49,973 nucleotides of DNA from assembly GCF_004001045.1 (NCBI RefSeq), contig NZ_BIMK01000045.1, positions 1 through 49,973 of the forward strand. Reading direction: 5' to 3'. Shown one piece after another: positions 41,969 through 49,973 of this stretch. Position 1 is the first letter of the stretch, and every line of letters starts with the position of its first letter. Under the pieces are notes generated by a model. That model was given only the letters and a program-made list of their open reading frames with translations, was not told the DNA's origin and did not search any database. A program made the translations under genes and the position numbers. The DNA is from Paenibacillus chibensis. Lineage in GTDB: Bacteria; Bacillota; Bacilli; Paenibacillales; Paenibacillaceae.

Positions 41969-42558
41969 CTGCTTTTCATCCCTTCGTATTGTTCATAATT
42001 AAGCTCATAAAAATACGGTTCCAGCTGCACTTTGACACTGGATCGGGCTCTGAACAGCAAGGATTTGACCGAACTGACACTCTGTCCCAAAATATCGGCA
42101 ATTTCCTGGTAGTCCAATTGGTCGTACTCTCGAAGGATTAAGGCTGACCGTTGTTTCTCCGGCAAATTGTTAATGGCCTCGCGGACAAGCTCTACTTTTT
42201 CATTGCGCAGAATGGCCTGCTCCGGTGCGATCTCAGCCGGCGCCACCGGGGTAACCCCGCTTTCCTCCAAAGGAACATGAGCGCCTCTTTGCTTTCTCAA
42301 TTCGCTGAGCACGGTGTTCCGTGCAATCGTGTATAACCATGTCGAGAAAGAAGCGTCGACCTCGCGAAAGGAGTGCAAACTGCGAAAAGCCTTATAAAAC
42401 GTCTCGGAACATAAGTCTTCAGCCATAAGCTCCATGTGGGAGCTTTTCAGCATATGATAAACAAAAGCCAATATTTTCCGCTGATAACGGCGCATTAACT
42501 CAGAGAAGAGCTCAACATTGCCCTCCTTGATCTCCCTAATCATCTGGGAATCCGTCAT
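41965..42558 (-). CDS. ECF RNA polymerase sigma factor
   Basis: 197-aa ECF sigma factor. Region 2: LMRRYQRKILAFVYHML, ELMAEDLCSETFYKAFRSL; region 4: YDQLDYQEIADILGQSVSSVKSLLFRARS. I place the start at the ATG at 42558 (AGGAGG 10 bases upstream). Coupled to the anti-sigma gene. A candidate autoregulatory element lies upstream. Confidence 0.88.
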   Translation of the reverse strand: MTDSQMIREIKEGNVELFSELMRRYQRKILAFVYHMLKSSHMELMAEDLCSETFYKAFRSLHSFREVDASFSTWLYTIARNTVLSELRKQRGAHVPLEESGVTPVAPAEIAPEQAILRNEKVELVREAINNLPEKQRSALILREYDQLDYQEIADILGQSVSSVKSLLFRARSSVKVQLEPYFYELNYEQYEGMKSR

Positions 42559-42610
42559 TTTTATGTAACCTCCTCGCCCGTACAAAAAGCAACCCCGTTC
42601 GATTCAGTCG

Positions 42611-42645
42611 TATATTAGTACCGAACAGGATATGAAAAGTTGCGG
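42611..42645 (-). promoter_or_regulatory. Possible ECF autoregulatory promoter
   Basis: On the minus strand GCAACTTTT (-35-like) and CGGTACTAATA (-10-like), about 60 bases before the sigma start. The spacing and sequence resemble Firmicute ECF promoters but do not match a strict CGTC -10. Confidence 0.3.
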
Positions 42646-42892
42646 TCGAATCTTCACGCTGGTGCCGTTGTCATTTCCCCTATGTATCGGCATTTTCTCC
42701 AACGATTCTATAAAAATATCTATTTCATTGTAGCATATTGTCGCTTCCTCGTCAGTTAAACCCTGCACAAATTGGCGGATTTTACTGATGCAGCTACATT
42801 TTTGTCTCTCAGATCATAGAATGAACATAGTATTAGACGAAGCAAAGCCGGAAAAGGTTGCTAGAAAATGCATATTTTTTATTAAAAAGAAG

Positions 42893-42924
42893 CCCCACGC
42901 ATGGAGAGGCTTGTTCGCTCTCGT
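42893..42924 (-). terminator. Second terminator downstream of tyrA
   Basis: On the minus strand AAGCC and GGCTT close a hairpin (loop with CTCC/GGGG pairing), followed by CTTTTT. Backup to the terminator at 42965-42994. Confidence 0.5.
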
Positions 42925-42964
42925 TTGAGAGGGTCGTGTTCGTTTCAAAAAACTAATGATGAAC

Positions 42965-42994
42965 AAAAAAAAGGGCCGCCAATGTTGGCGGCCT
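42965..42994 (-). terminator. Terminator of the trp-hisC-tyrA unit
   Basis: On the minus strand GGCCGCC (42988-42994) pairs with GGCGGCC (42974-42980) around AACATT, then eight T (42965-42972). About 130 bases after tyrA. Confidence 0.85.
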
Positions 42995-43122
42995 GTCGCT
43001 CATTCTAGAGCAACGTAGTTTTTGGATAGGAGTGGAGAGAAACCATACTGTACTTTTATTATATGTATACGTTTTCATTTTGTCAACCCTATATTCAACT
43101 TGATTTGGAAACGTTTTATGGA

Positions 43123-44217
43123 TTACAGCGAAATGCTGTAATCCATATGTTTCAGCAGATCTTTGGCACGTTCCATATCCGCTTCCTGCCGGAAGGACAG
43201 CCTCATGATGCCGGGCACATCCTCCCTGCTCTCAATAATCTGCATATTACTCAGGTTAATGTGATTCATGCCGAGCTCTGTCGCGATCTTACCGATGATA
43301 CCCGGATGGTCGGGTACATCAATGTAAAGATCAAAGGAGGACGTAATCATGCCTTTACGGCGCTCCGGAAGCTCGCTGCGGAAATCATTCGCTTTCGCGA
43401 ACGCCTCGATGATGCCTTCACCGTCCTCGGCCTCAAGCATCTTGACGAACGAGGCGACCCCTTCGTTCCAATCCGAAAGCATCTGCAGCATGATCTCGCG
43501 GTTGTTGATCAGAATATCGCGCCAGATGACCGGATCGCTGGAAGCGATCCGCGTAATGTCCCGGAAGCCTCCGGCTGCAAGCCTGCGATACAGCGGGTTC
43601 GTTTCATTATAGTCACATACCTGATTGACCAGCGCTACAGCGATGATATGCGGCAGATGGCTGATGGCGCCGACAATGCGGTCATGCTCCACCGGATCCA
43701 CTCTGACAATCTGCGCGCGCGTGTATGCCAGCAGCTGCGTAAGCGATGCATATACATCGTCAGGCAGCCCGGGCGGCGGCGTCAGGACATAATAGGCATT
43801 TTCGAACAGCAGCGGCGTGGCCGCTTCGACGCCGGAGCGTTCCGAGCCAGCCATGGGATGTCCGCCAATAAAATAGGCATCCTTAAGCTTCAGGCTGGCT
43901 GCGGCGGCGGCAATGCTTGCTTTGGTGCTACCGACGTCCGTGATGACACAGCCCTTTTTCAGAGGCAGGGTACTCAGTTTAGTCAGGTATTCATCTAATT
44001 TCCCAACGGGTACACATAAAAAAATAAAGTCGGCATCCATAGCCGCTTCTTCGATTGATACCGTGGCTTCGTCAACGACGCCACGGCTGATGTATTTTTC
44101 TGCGGAGGCGGGTCTGTGGGCATGGCCCACGACGGTAATCCCCGGCTTGCCTTTAAAGCAAAGCGCCAGGGAGCCGCCGATAAGTCCCACTCCGAAAATA
44201 GCGATTTTCGTCGTCAT
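43123..44217 (-). CDS. tyrA: Prephenate dehydrogenase with ACT domain
   Basis: 364-aa NAD-dependent enzyme of tyrosine synthesis. Seen: IFGVGLIGGSLAL at the N terminus, ITDVGSTKASI, GGHPMAGSERSG, and a C-terminal ACT domain (SFDLYIDVPDHPGIIGKIA, about 290-364) for feedback by tyrosine. Follows hisC by 25 bases, as in B. subtilis. Confidence 0.94.
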   Translation of the reverse strand: MTTKIAIFGVGLIGGSLALCFKGKPGITVVGHAHRPASAEKYISRGVVDEATVSIEEAAMDADFIFLCVPVGKLDEYLTKLSTLPLKKGCVITDVGSTKASIAAAAASLKLKDAYFIGGHPMAGSERSGVEAATPLLFENAYYVLTPPPGLPDDVYASLTQLLAYTRAQIVRVDPVEHDRIVGAISHLPHIIAVALVNQVCDYNETNPLYRRLAAGGFRDITRIASSDPVIWRDILINNREIMLQMLSDWNEGVASFVKMLEAEDGEGIIEAFAKANDFRSELPERRKGMITSSFDLYIDVPDHPGIIGKIATELGMNHINLSNMQIIESREDVPGIMRLSFRQEADMERAKDLLKHMDYSISL

Positions 44218-44242
44218 GCTACCTCACTTGATTGTTCGCATC

Positions 44243-45346
44243 CTACTGCACGAGAGCTTCTTGTTCTTTAAGGACCTGCTCTAGAGCATGAATAAATGCT
44301 TTATTTTGTTCTTGGGAGCCTACCGTCACGCGGATATGCGTCGGATACTTGTGGTGGCCCGCCCGGATGATAACGCCTTTGCGAAGCAGCGCCTCGAATA
44401 TTTCGCCTGCAGGCTTGCGTACATCCACCATGATGAAATTGCCGTGCGCCGGGAAGTATTCCAGACCCAGACGGTCAAATTCACCTTGAAGCTGTACGAT
44501 GCCGTTGCTGTTCGCCGTCCGGCAGGAATCGATGTATTCCTGATCCTTCAAAGCCGCTTTCGCAGCAGCTTGGGCTACACGCGTCGTGTTGAAAGGCTCG
44601 CGCACCTGGTTGATCAGTTTGATGACCTCAGGCTGTCCGATGCCGTAGCCGATTCGCAGCGACGCAAGACCGTAGATTTTCGAAAATGTGCGCAAAATCA
44701 CCACGTTCGGATACTTTGCCAAATAAGGAATGCTGTTCGGGTAGGCAGGATCCGTTACGTATTCGCAATAAGCCTCATCAAGAACAACCATCACATGCGC
44801 AGGTACTTTATCCAAGAAAGCCGTCAGTTCCGCTTCAGGCAAAATGGTGCCTGTCGGATTGTTCGGATTGCAGACCCAAATGATTTTCGTGCGATCATTG
44901 ACCTTGGCAAGCATGGCATCCAAATCATGGGTCCCATTGACAAGCGGCACTTCGATGCTGACCGCACCTTCGATATCCGCATTGCTTTTGTACACCGAAA
45001 ACGTCTGATCCGCCATGATCGTTTCATCCCCCGGTACGAAAAACGCACGCGTAAGCAAAGCGATAATTTCGTCGGAGCCGCAGCCGAAAATGATTTGATT
45101 GGTATTCACACCCAAAAAGCTTGCGAGATCCGCAGTCAGCTCTACAGCGCCACCATCCGGATAAATGCTGATGTTTTCCAGCTCGCTGATGATGGCCTCT
45201 TTTGCTTTGGGGGAAGCCCCGTACGGGTTCTCGTTCGAAGCCAGCTTGATGACCTCATCAAGTCCAAGCTCTCTTTTTACATCTTCAATCGGTTTTCCCG
45301 GCTGATAGACCGGCAGATTCACAATATGGGATTTCGGTTTCATCAT
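44243..45346 (-). CDS. hisC: Histidinol-phosphate/aromatic aminotransferase HisC
   Basis: 367-aa PLP aminotransferase. Seen: KLASNENPYG, GCGSDEII, WVCNPNNPTG, DEAYCEYV, and PLP-Lys region FSKIYGLASLRIGYG. In this context it also works in phenylalanine and tyrosine synthesis. Start at the ATG at 45346. The spacer to trpA folds as an RNA three-way junction. Confidence 0.93.
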   Translation of the reverse strand: MMKPKSHIVNLPVYQPGKPIEDVKRELGLDEVIKLASNENPYGASPKAKEAIISELENISIYPDGGAVELTADLASFLGVNTNQIIFGCGSDEIIALLTRAFFVPGDETIMADQTFSVYKSNADIEGAVSIEVPLVNGTHDLDAMLAKVNDRTKIIWVCNPNNPTGTILPEAELTAFLDKVPAHVMVVLDEAYCEYVTDPAYPNSIPYLAKYPNVVILRTFSKIYGLASLRIGYGIGQPEVIKLINQVREPFNTTRVAQAAAKAALKDQEYIDSCRTANSNGIVQLQGEFDRLGLEYFPAHGNFIMVDVRKPAGEIFEALLRKGVIIRAGHHKYPTHIRVTVGSQEQNKAFIHALEQVLKEQEALVQ

Positions 45347-45386
45347 AACCACTCACTTTCGGCAAAATTATGCTTTTCGCATAGAA

Positions 45387-45448
45387 TGAACTAAAGCAAG
45401 CATTGCGCAGTGCGTAGTTAGGATCGAGATTTAACTAGCCTTAGTTCA
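45387..45448 (-). other. Three-way-junction RNA structure between trpA and hisC
   Basis: Minus-strand arm 45438-45448 (TGAACTAAGGC, which includes the trpA stop TGA at 45446-45448) pairs along 11 positions with 45387-45397 (GCTTTAGTTCA), one G-U. Inside are TAGTTA/TAACTA (loop of 11) and a GCACTGCGCAATGC hairpin. No T tract follows, so a processing or translational-control element is more likely than a terminator. Confidence 0.5.
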
Positions 45449-46255
45449 GTCTACCTTCAATTGTGCCACAAACTCGCGTATTTGCAAAAGCCCCTCTTGG
45501 CGGGTATCCGGATTTTGCAGGAGCGGGATGGCCTCTTCGATCTGGCGGACGATCGCGCTGCCTACGACAACGCCGTCGCAGATGCGGGCAAATTTGGCTG
45601 CCTGCTCCCCGTTCGAGATGCCGAAACCGACTGCGGCCGGAACATCCGTGTATTCCTTGACCTGAGCGATAAATTCTTCCACCCCGTCAAAGAAGCTTGA
45701 ACGTTCACCGGTAACGCCGAGGGAGGATACGCAGTACACAAACCCTTTGGCACTTTCTGAGATGCTCTTGATTCTGTCCTTCGAGGTGGGCGCCACCAAA
45801 GGAATGACATGAACGTCAGCTTCCTCCGCGCGCTTGGTCACCTCCGCGGATTCTTCCACCGGCAGATCCGGTATGATCAATCCGCTAATGTCATGCTTGC
45901 GTACTTCTTCAAAGAAACGGTCCAAGCCGAATTGGAGTACCGGATTGTAATAGGTAAAAAGAATAAACGGCAGCTTTACGCCTGCTGCACGCGCCTTGAC
46001 CGCGGCTTCCATGCAGCTCGCAATATTCACCTGATGCTTCAGGGCGCGCTGGGAGGCACGCTGAATGACGGGACCGTCCGCCAATGGATCGGAGTAAGGC
46101 ACTCCCAGCTCCACGATGTCCGCGCCGGCAGCCTCCAGTTCGGCGATGATCTCGACCGAAGTATCCAAATCCGGATCCCCGATCGTCAAAAACGGAATCA
46201 ATGCGGTTCCGTTCTCTTTTTTGAGTCTGGCAAAGGTCTGGTCGATCAAGTTCAT
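45446..46255 (-). CDS. trpA: Tryptophan synthase alpha chain
   Basis: 269-aa TIM-barrel subunit that cleaves indole-3-glycerol phosphate. Seen: LIPFLTIGDPDLDTS, catalytic Glu and Asp in VELGVPYSDPLADGPVIQ, GLIIPDLPVEES and GFGISNGEQA. Start overlaps trpB stop by 4 bases. Confidence 0.96.
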   Translation of the reverse strand: MNLIDQTFARLKKENGTALIPFLTIGDPDLDTSVEIIAELEAAGADIVELGVPYSDPLADGPVIQRASQRALKHQVNIASCMEAAVKARAAGVKLPFILFTYYNPVLQFGLDRFFEEVRKHDISGLIIPDLPVEESAEVTKRAEEADVHVIPLVAPTSKDRIKSISESAKGFVYCVSSLGVTGERSSFFDGVEEFIAQVKEYTDVPAAVGFGISNGEQAAKFARICDGVVVGSAIVRQIEEAIPLLQNPDTRQEGLLQIREFVAQLKVD

Positions 46256-47448
46256 GCCTGCTTCCCTCCCGTGTACGCCATGATGGACTCCACGTCCTTG
46301 TCTCCGCGACCGGACAGACAGATTACGACGATATCATCGCTGCTCAGCTCCGGAGCCATCTTCACAACCTGCGCGACCGCATGGGCGGATTCGAGCGCGG
46401 GAATGATCCCTTCCGTACGGCACAGCAGCTGCAGCGCATCAAGCGCTTCCTGATCCGTAATCGGCACATACTTCGCCCGCTCGATTTCCTTCAGATACGA
46501 ATGCTCGGGTCCTACGCCAGGATAATCCAGGCCTGCAGAGATAGAGAAGGCCTCCTGAACCTGACCGAACTTGTCCTGCAGCAGGTAACTCATGGAGCCC
46601 TGGAATACGCCTTTGGTACCCTTGCTCATCGTCGCCGCATGGAAATCGGTGTCGACACCTTTGCCGGCAGCCTCTACTCCTATCAGGGCTACATCCCGAT
46701 CCTCGATGAACGGGTAGAACATGCCGATTGCGTTACTGCCACCGCCGATGGCCGCAACAATTTGATCCGGAAGCCGGCCTTCTGCTTCAAGGATCTGACG
46801 GCGGGTTTCATCCCCGATGATCCGCTGGAAGTTCCGTACCATCATGGGATACGGATGCGGTCCGACCGCTGATCCCAGAATATAGAACGTGTCATCTACA
46901 TGGCTGACCCAGTAGCGAAGCGCTTCGTTGCCGGCATCCTTCAATGTGCGAGATCCTGACAAGACAGGCAAGACCTCGGCTCCAAGCATCTGCATGCGGA
47001 ACACGTTCAGCGCCTGGCGCTTCGTATCCTCTTCCCCCATGAACACTTTGCATTCCATACCCAGGAGAGCAGCCACCGTTGCGGTCGCTACGCCGTGCTG
47101 GCCTGCACCCGTTTCGGCAATGACCTTTTTCTTGCCCATTCGTTTCGCCAATACACCTTGTGCCAATGCATTGTTGATTTTGTGGGCTCCCGTATGGTTC
47201 AGATCCTCGCGTTTGAGATAAATCTTCGCCTTGCCCAAATGTTTGCTGAGCCGTTCCGCATAATAAAGCGGGGTTTCCCTTCCGGAATACTGCTTCAGCA
47301 GATAAGAAAGCTCCTCTTGAAAGGAAGCCTCCTGTGAATAATGTTGGTAGGATTCCTCCAGTTGTATCAAAGCGTTCATCAAGGTTTCCGGTACGAACCG
47401 GCCTCCGAATTCGCCAAAACGTCCATTTTGATCCGGCAGTTGAGTCAT
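46252..47448 (-). CDS. trpB: Tryptophan synthase beta chain
   Basis: 398-aa PLP subunit. Seen: FGEFGGRFVPETLM, PLP-Lys in HTGAHKINNALAQ, ETGAGQHGVATAT, GGGSNAIGMF, GVGPEHSYLK and the closing CLSGRGDKD. Length normal. Start overlaps trpF stop by 4 bases. Confidence 0.97.
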   Translation of the reverse strand: MTQLPDQNGRFGEFGGRFVPETLMNALIQLEESYQHYSQEASFQEELSYLLKQYSGRETPLYYAERLSKHLGKAKIYLKREDLNHTGAHKINNALAQGVLAKRMGKKKVIAETGAGQHGVATATVAALLGMECKVFMGEEDTKRQALNVFRMQMLGAEVLPVLSGSRTLKDAGNEALRYWVSHVDDTFYILGSAVGPHPYPMMVRNFQRIIGDETRRQILEAEGRLPDQIVAAIGGGSNAIGMFYPFIEDRDVALIGVEAAGKGVDTDFHAATMSKGTKGVFQGSMSYLLQDKFGQVQEAFSISAGLDYPGVGPEHSYLKEIERAKYVPITDQEALDALQLLCRTEGIIPALESAHAVAQVVKMAPELSSDDIVVICLSGRGDKDVESIMAYTGGKQA

Positions 47449-48128
47449 GCCTGCTTCACCCTTTCCACAAAAGCTGCGATTTTGTCGAGATCCTTGGTCC
47501 CGTTCGTTTCCACACCGCTGGATACGTCGACCCCGTACGGGGCGTATTCCCGAATCAATCCATCGACATTTGCGGCATGAAGTCCTCCAGCCACAAACAG
47601 CGGAATATCAAGACTTCTGGCCCATTGCCGATATTCAGGTATTTTATCCCACGCAAACGTGGTGCCTGATCCGCCTCCGTATTGCGGTTCGAACGTATCC
47701 AGCAGCAGGGCGTCGATTACGCCTCCATATTCCCGGAAATCGACGGGATTCCCGTCCTCCCGCTGCTGGGAGCCGACGGAAACGACCTTAAACAGGTCAA
47801 CATTGAAGCGTTGTTTGATGTCCCGGCAATCATCTGGGCTTTCCTGACCGTGAAGCTGAATCACATCCAGAGGGACCTGCGCCATGATGTCTTCGAGCTG
47901 ATCCATGTCCGGATTGACAAACACGCCTACCGTACGCGGAATGACAGGAGCCTCCCAGTTTTGCACCATTGCTGCCATCGATGCGGCCGCCTGGGGAGAT
48001 ACCTGCCGCCGGCTTTTGGCAAATACGAAACCGATATAGTCTACCGGTAAGTTCATCATTGATTTTAGCACTTCAACGCCCTGAAGTCCACAGATTTTTA
48101 CTTTCGTCTTATTCATGCAGCTGCACAC
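47445..48128 (-). CDS. trpF: Phosphoribosylanthranilate isomerase
   Basis: 227-aa TIM-barrel isomerase. Seen: VKICGLQGVE, GFVFAKSRRQV, IQLHGQESP, LLLDTFEPQ and VAGGLHAANVD. GTG start at 48128 with GAGG upstream; an ATG 4 codons later is also possible. Overlaps trpC by 20 bases. Confidence 0.94.
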   Translation of the reverse strand: MCSCMNKTKVKICGLQGVEVLKSMMNLPVDYIGFVFAKSRRQVSPQAAASMAAMVQNWEAPVIPRTVGVFVNPDMDQLEDIMAQVPLDVIQLHGQESPDDCRDIKQRFNVDLFKVVSVGSQQREDGNPVDFREYGGVIDALLLDTFEPQYGGGSGTTFAWDKIPEYRQWARSLDIPLFVAGGLHAANVDGLIREYAPYGVDVSSGVETNGTKDLDKIAAFVERVKQA

Positions 48129-48933
48129 TGCCTTCCTCTAATACCGGTCCCATCAGGCTGCGGACGGCGGCAGCGATATGATCCTGTCTCATGAAAAACT
48201 CACCAACAAGCACGCCTGACGCGCCCGTAGTTCGCAAAAACGCCATATCCTCAGGGCCGGCAATCCCGCTTTCGCTGATGATAGGCACATTCGGCGGTAC
48301 CCGCTTGCTTAGCTGCTCCGTGGCTGCCAGCGACGTTTCAAACGTATGCAGGTTCCGGTTGTTGATCCCGATCAAAGCGCCGGCTTCCAGCTTTAATCCG
48401 AGAACCTGCTTCAGTTCTTCCTCGCTATGCACTTCAATTAAGGAATCGAGGCCGATGGAGGCTGCCGTCTTCATGAACGAAGCGATTTGCTCCGTCGACA
48501 GAATGGCCGCAATCAGCAGGACTGCATCAGCCCCAAGCAGTCTTGCCTCGTAAATCTGCAGTTCATCGATGACGAAATCCTTACGCAGCAGTGGAAGGTT
48601 CACGGCCTGCCGCACAGCCTGCAAGTAAGCGCCGCTTCCTTGAAAATATTCCTCGTCCGTTAATACCGACAAGCAATCCGCTCCGGCCTGTTCATACGTC
48701 TTCGCGATTTCAACCGGATCGAAATCCGGACGGATCAAGCCTTTGGAAGGTGACGCCTTCTTCACTTCCGCGATCAGCCCCATGTCGCGCTTCCGCCCCG
48801 AGGTTAGCGCTCTCGTGAACCCTTTGGTGGCAGGCATGCCCGAGATGGCATCCAGCGCTTTATCGATGGATATACGTTCAGCCAGTTCGGCTACTTCTTC
48901 ATGTTTCGTTGCTACAATGCGATCAAGATACAT
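48109..48933 (-). CDS. trpC: Indole-3-glycerol phosphate synthase
   Basis: 274-aa TIM-barrel synthase. Seen: LIAEVKKASPSKGLI, LSVLTDEEYFQGS, LLRKDFVID, GINNRNLHTFE and SESGIAGPEDM. Overlaps trpD by 11 bases. Confidence 0.96.
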   Translation of the reverse strand: MYLDRIVATKHEEVAELAERISIDKALDAISGMPATKGFTRALTSGRKRDMGLIAEVKKASPSKGLIRPDFDPVEIAKTYEQAGADCLSVLTDEEYFQGSGAYLQAVRQAVNLPLLRKDFVIDELQIYEARLLGADAVLLIAAILSTEQIASFMKTAASIGLDSLIEVHSEEELKQVLGLKLEAGALIGINNRNLHTFETSLAATEQLSKRVPPNVPIISESGIAGPEDMAFLRTTGASGVLVGEFFMRQDHIAAAVRSLMGPVLEEGSVQLHE

Positions 48934-49963
48934 AGCTCAGCTCTCCTGTCATTTGAATCAATTGCTGCAATTTAGCGTAAGCGCGGCCGGTATCAATCGC
49001 TGCCGCTGCGGTATGAACACCCTCTGCAATGCTGTCTGCCAATCCGGACACATAGATGCAAGCGCCTGCGTTGGCGAGAACAACATCCCTGTACGGGCTT
49101 TTCTCTCCTTGGAGCACTGCTTCCACAATTTTGGCGTTCTGGAGCGCATCGCCGCCTAACACCGATTCCAGCGGGTGAACATCCAGGCCAAGATCATGCG
49201 GATGGATGTCATAGGTGCGCACTTCGCCATCACGGAGCTCTGAAACCTGTGTTGACGCGGAAATGCTGATTTCATCCAGGCCGTCGTGGCTCGTCACCAC
49301 GAGTGCGCGTTTCGAGCCCAGCTCTCTTAACACTTCGGCGATCGTCTGCGTCCGGTTCCGGTCGTAGATGCCGAGCAACTGGCGGTCTGCCCCTGCCGGA
49401 TTCGTCAGAGGACCCAGCATATTGAATACCGTTCGCACACCGAGCTCTTTGCGCGGGCCTGCTGCGTGCTTCATCGATGGATGATACAGCTGGGCGAACA
49501 AAAAGCAGATGCCGATCTCGTCGAGACAACGTTTGGCCTGTTCACTGCTCAGGTGTATGTTCACGCCAAGCGCCTCCAGCACATCCGCGCTGCCTGCCCG
49601 CCCTGATGCCGACCGGTTGCCATGTTTGGCCACCCGGACAGAGGCGGAAGAAGAGATTATGGCCGATGCGGTCGATATATTGAACTTGTGTATTCCCGAT
49701 CCTCCAGTGCCGCAAGTATCCAGCAGCTTCTCGTTGTCCGTCTGCACCGAGCTGGCAACACTGCGCATGGCCTCGGCAAAGCCCGTAATTTCCTCGACCG
49801 TTTCTCCTTTGATCCGCAAGGCCATTAGCAGCGCTCCGATCTGCGAGGGCGTCACGCCGCCTTCCATAATGGATGACATCAACAGGCGCGCTTCCTCGCG
49901 CGTCAAATCCCGGCCCCCGATCAGCTGGTTTAAGCATGCGGGAATGAATTCGCTCGTACTCAT
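48923..49963 (-). CDS. trpD: Anthranilate phosphoribosyltransferase
   Basis: 346-aa transferase. Seen: PRPP loop DTCGTGGSGIHKFNIST, KHGNRSASGRAGSADVLEALG, HPSMKHAAGPRKELGVRTVFNMLGPLTNPA. AGAAGGT lies just before the ATG at 49963, at the window edge; trpE would lie to the right. Confidence 0.96.
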   Translation of the reverse strand: MSTSEFIPACLNQLIGGRDLTREEARLLMSSIMEGGVTPSQIGALLMALRIKGETVEEITGFAEAMRSVASSVQTDNEKLLDTCGTGGSGIHKFNISTASAIISSSASVRVAKHGNRSASGRAGSADVLEALGVNIHLSSEQAKRCLDEIGICFLFAQLYHPSMKHAAGPRKELGVRTVFNMLGPLTNPAGADRQLLGIYDRNRTQTIAEVLRELGSKRALVVTSHDGLDEISISASTQVSELRDGEVRTYDIHPHDLGLDVHPLESVLGGDALQNAKIVEAVLQGEKSPYRDVVLANAGACIYVSGLADSIAEGVHTAAAAIDTGRAYAKLQQLIQMTGELSYVS

Positions 49964-49973
49964 ACCTTCTTCT

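Larger units (their letters stand above)
42559..43122. other. Long intergenic region, no gene
   Basis: 564 bases between the sigma gene and tyrA. It holds the sigma promoter candidate and two tyrA-side terminators (see separate entries at 42893-42924 and 42965-42994). No ORF with a ribosome-binding site was found in the AT-rich remainder. Confidence 0.5.

Noticed and set aside
43063..43998. 311-aa plus-strand frame opposite tyrA
   Set aside because: Shadow of a well-supported gene with motifs on the minus strand.
44288..45394. 368-aa plus-strand frame opposite hisC
   Set aside because: Antisense shadow of hisC, low-complexity, no ribosome-binding site.
1..49973. tRNA, rRNA, CRISPR arrays or transposases
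   Set aside because: No cloverleaf-like, rRNA-like, regularly spaced repeat or DDE transposase sequences noticed.

Overview
The window looks like chromosomal DNA of a Paenibacillus-like, spore-forming Gram-positive bacterium. The basis is gene order and protein sequence: the run trpDCFBA, hisC, tyrA, (ypiF), qcrABC, ypjA, ypjB, a ypjC-like YitT gene, ypjD-like mazG, dapB, mgsA, bshB1, bshA, cca, birA, panBCD, dinG, a ypmB-like gene, asnS, dnaD largely follows the Bacillus subtilis trp-to-dnaD region. It carries local replacements: ECF sigma/anti-sigma pairs, an FtsH-like protease, rex, and hbd-ackA. Bacillithiol genes, a Rieske/cytochrome b/c complex and sporulation-associated Ypj proteins fit the same group. 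Species cannot be fixed from sequence reading alone.

Layout. (1) 1-about 5,520 is a markedly AT-rich accessory island. It holds a three-gene operon on the minus strand (366-aa nuclease-like protein, 169-aa middle protein, 619-aa Rad50-like ATPase) that I read as an ABC three-component (ABC-3C) conflict/defence system, ending in a strong terminator at the window edge. Divergent from it are a 53-aa ORF and a large serine recombinase that is split by an in-frame TAA. The recombinase frame runs antisense into the 3' end of rlmD (rumA), so the rlmD 3' end is probably the integration site and the other element end lies left of the window. (2) 5,494-17,445: rlmD, csaA, an ECF sigma/anti-sigma/three-repeat membrane protein operon, an SDR gene, hbd-ackA-asnS-dnaD, and an FtsH-like AAA protease with a small membrane partner. 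(3) 17,744-23,931: ypmB-like gene, amidohydrolase (mtaD-like), rex, dinG, TPR gene. (4) 24,061-32,960: a long run mazG-like, TPR (frameshifted), dapB, mgsA, bshB1, bshA, cca, birA, panB, panC, panD, with a possible attenuator leader before panB. (5) 33,147-41,321: a YitT-type gene, the only intact core gene on the plus strand, then ypjB, ypjA, qcrCBA, ypiF, an IDEAL-domain protein, a gamma-carbonic-anhydrase-like protein, an unknown 377-aa protein and a histidine phosphatase. (6) 41,366-42,558: second ECF sigma/anti-sigma pair. (7) 43,123-49,963: tyrA, hisC, trpA, trpB, trpF, trpC, trpD, all minus strand; trpE would be expected just right of the window.

The most interesting region is the left island: a predicted defence operon next to a disabled recombinase, fixed at a tRNA/rRNA-modification-gene attachment site. 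Secondary points are several intercistronic RNA structures (trpA-hisC three-way junction, ypiF upstream repeat triplet, panB leader) and the frameshifted TPR gene upstream of dapB. No rRNA, tRNA, CRISPR array or insertion sequence was found.
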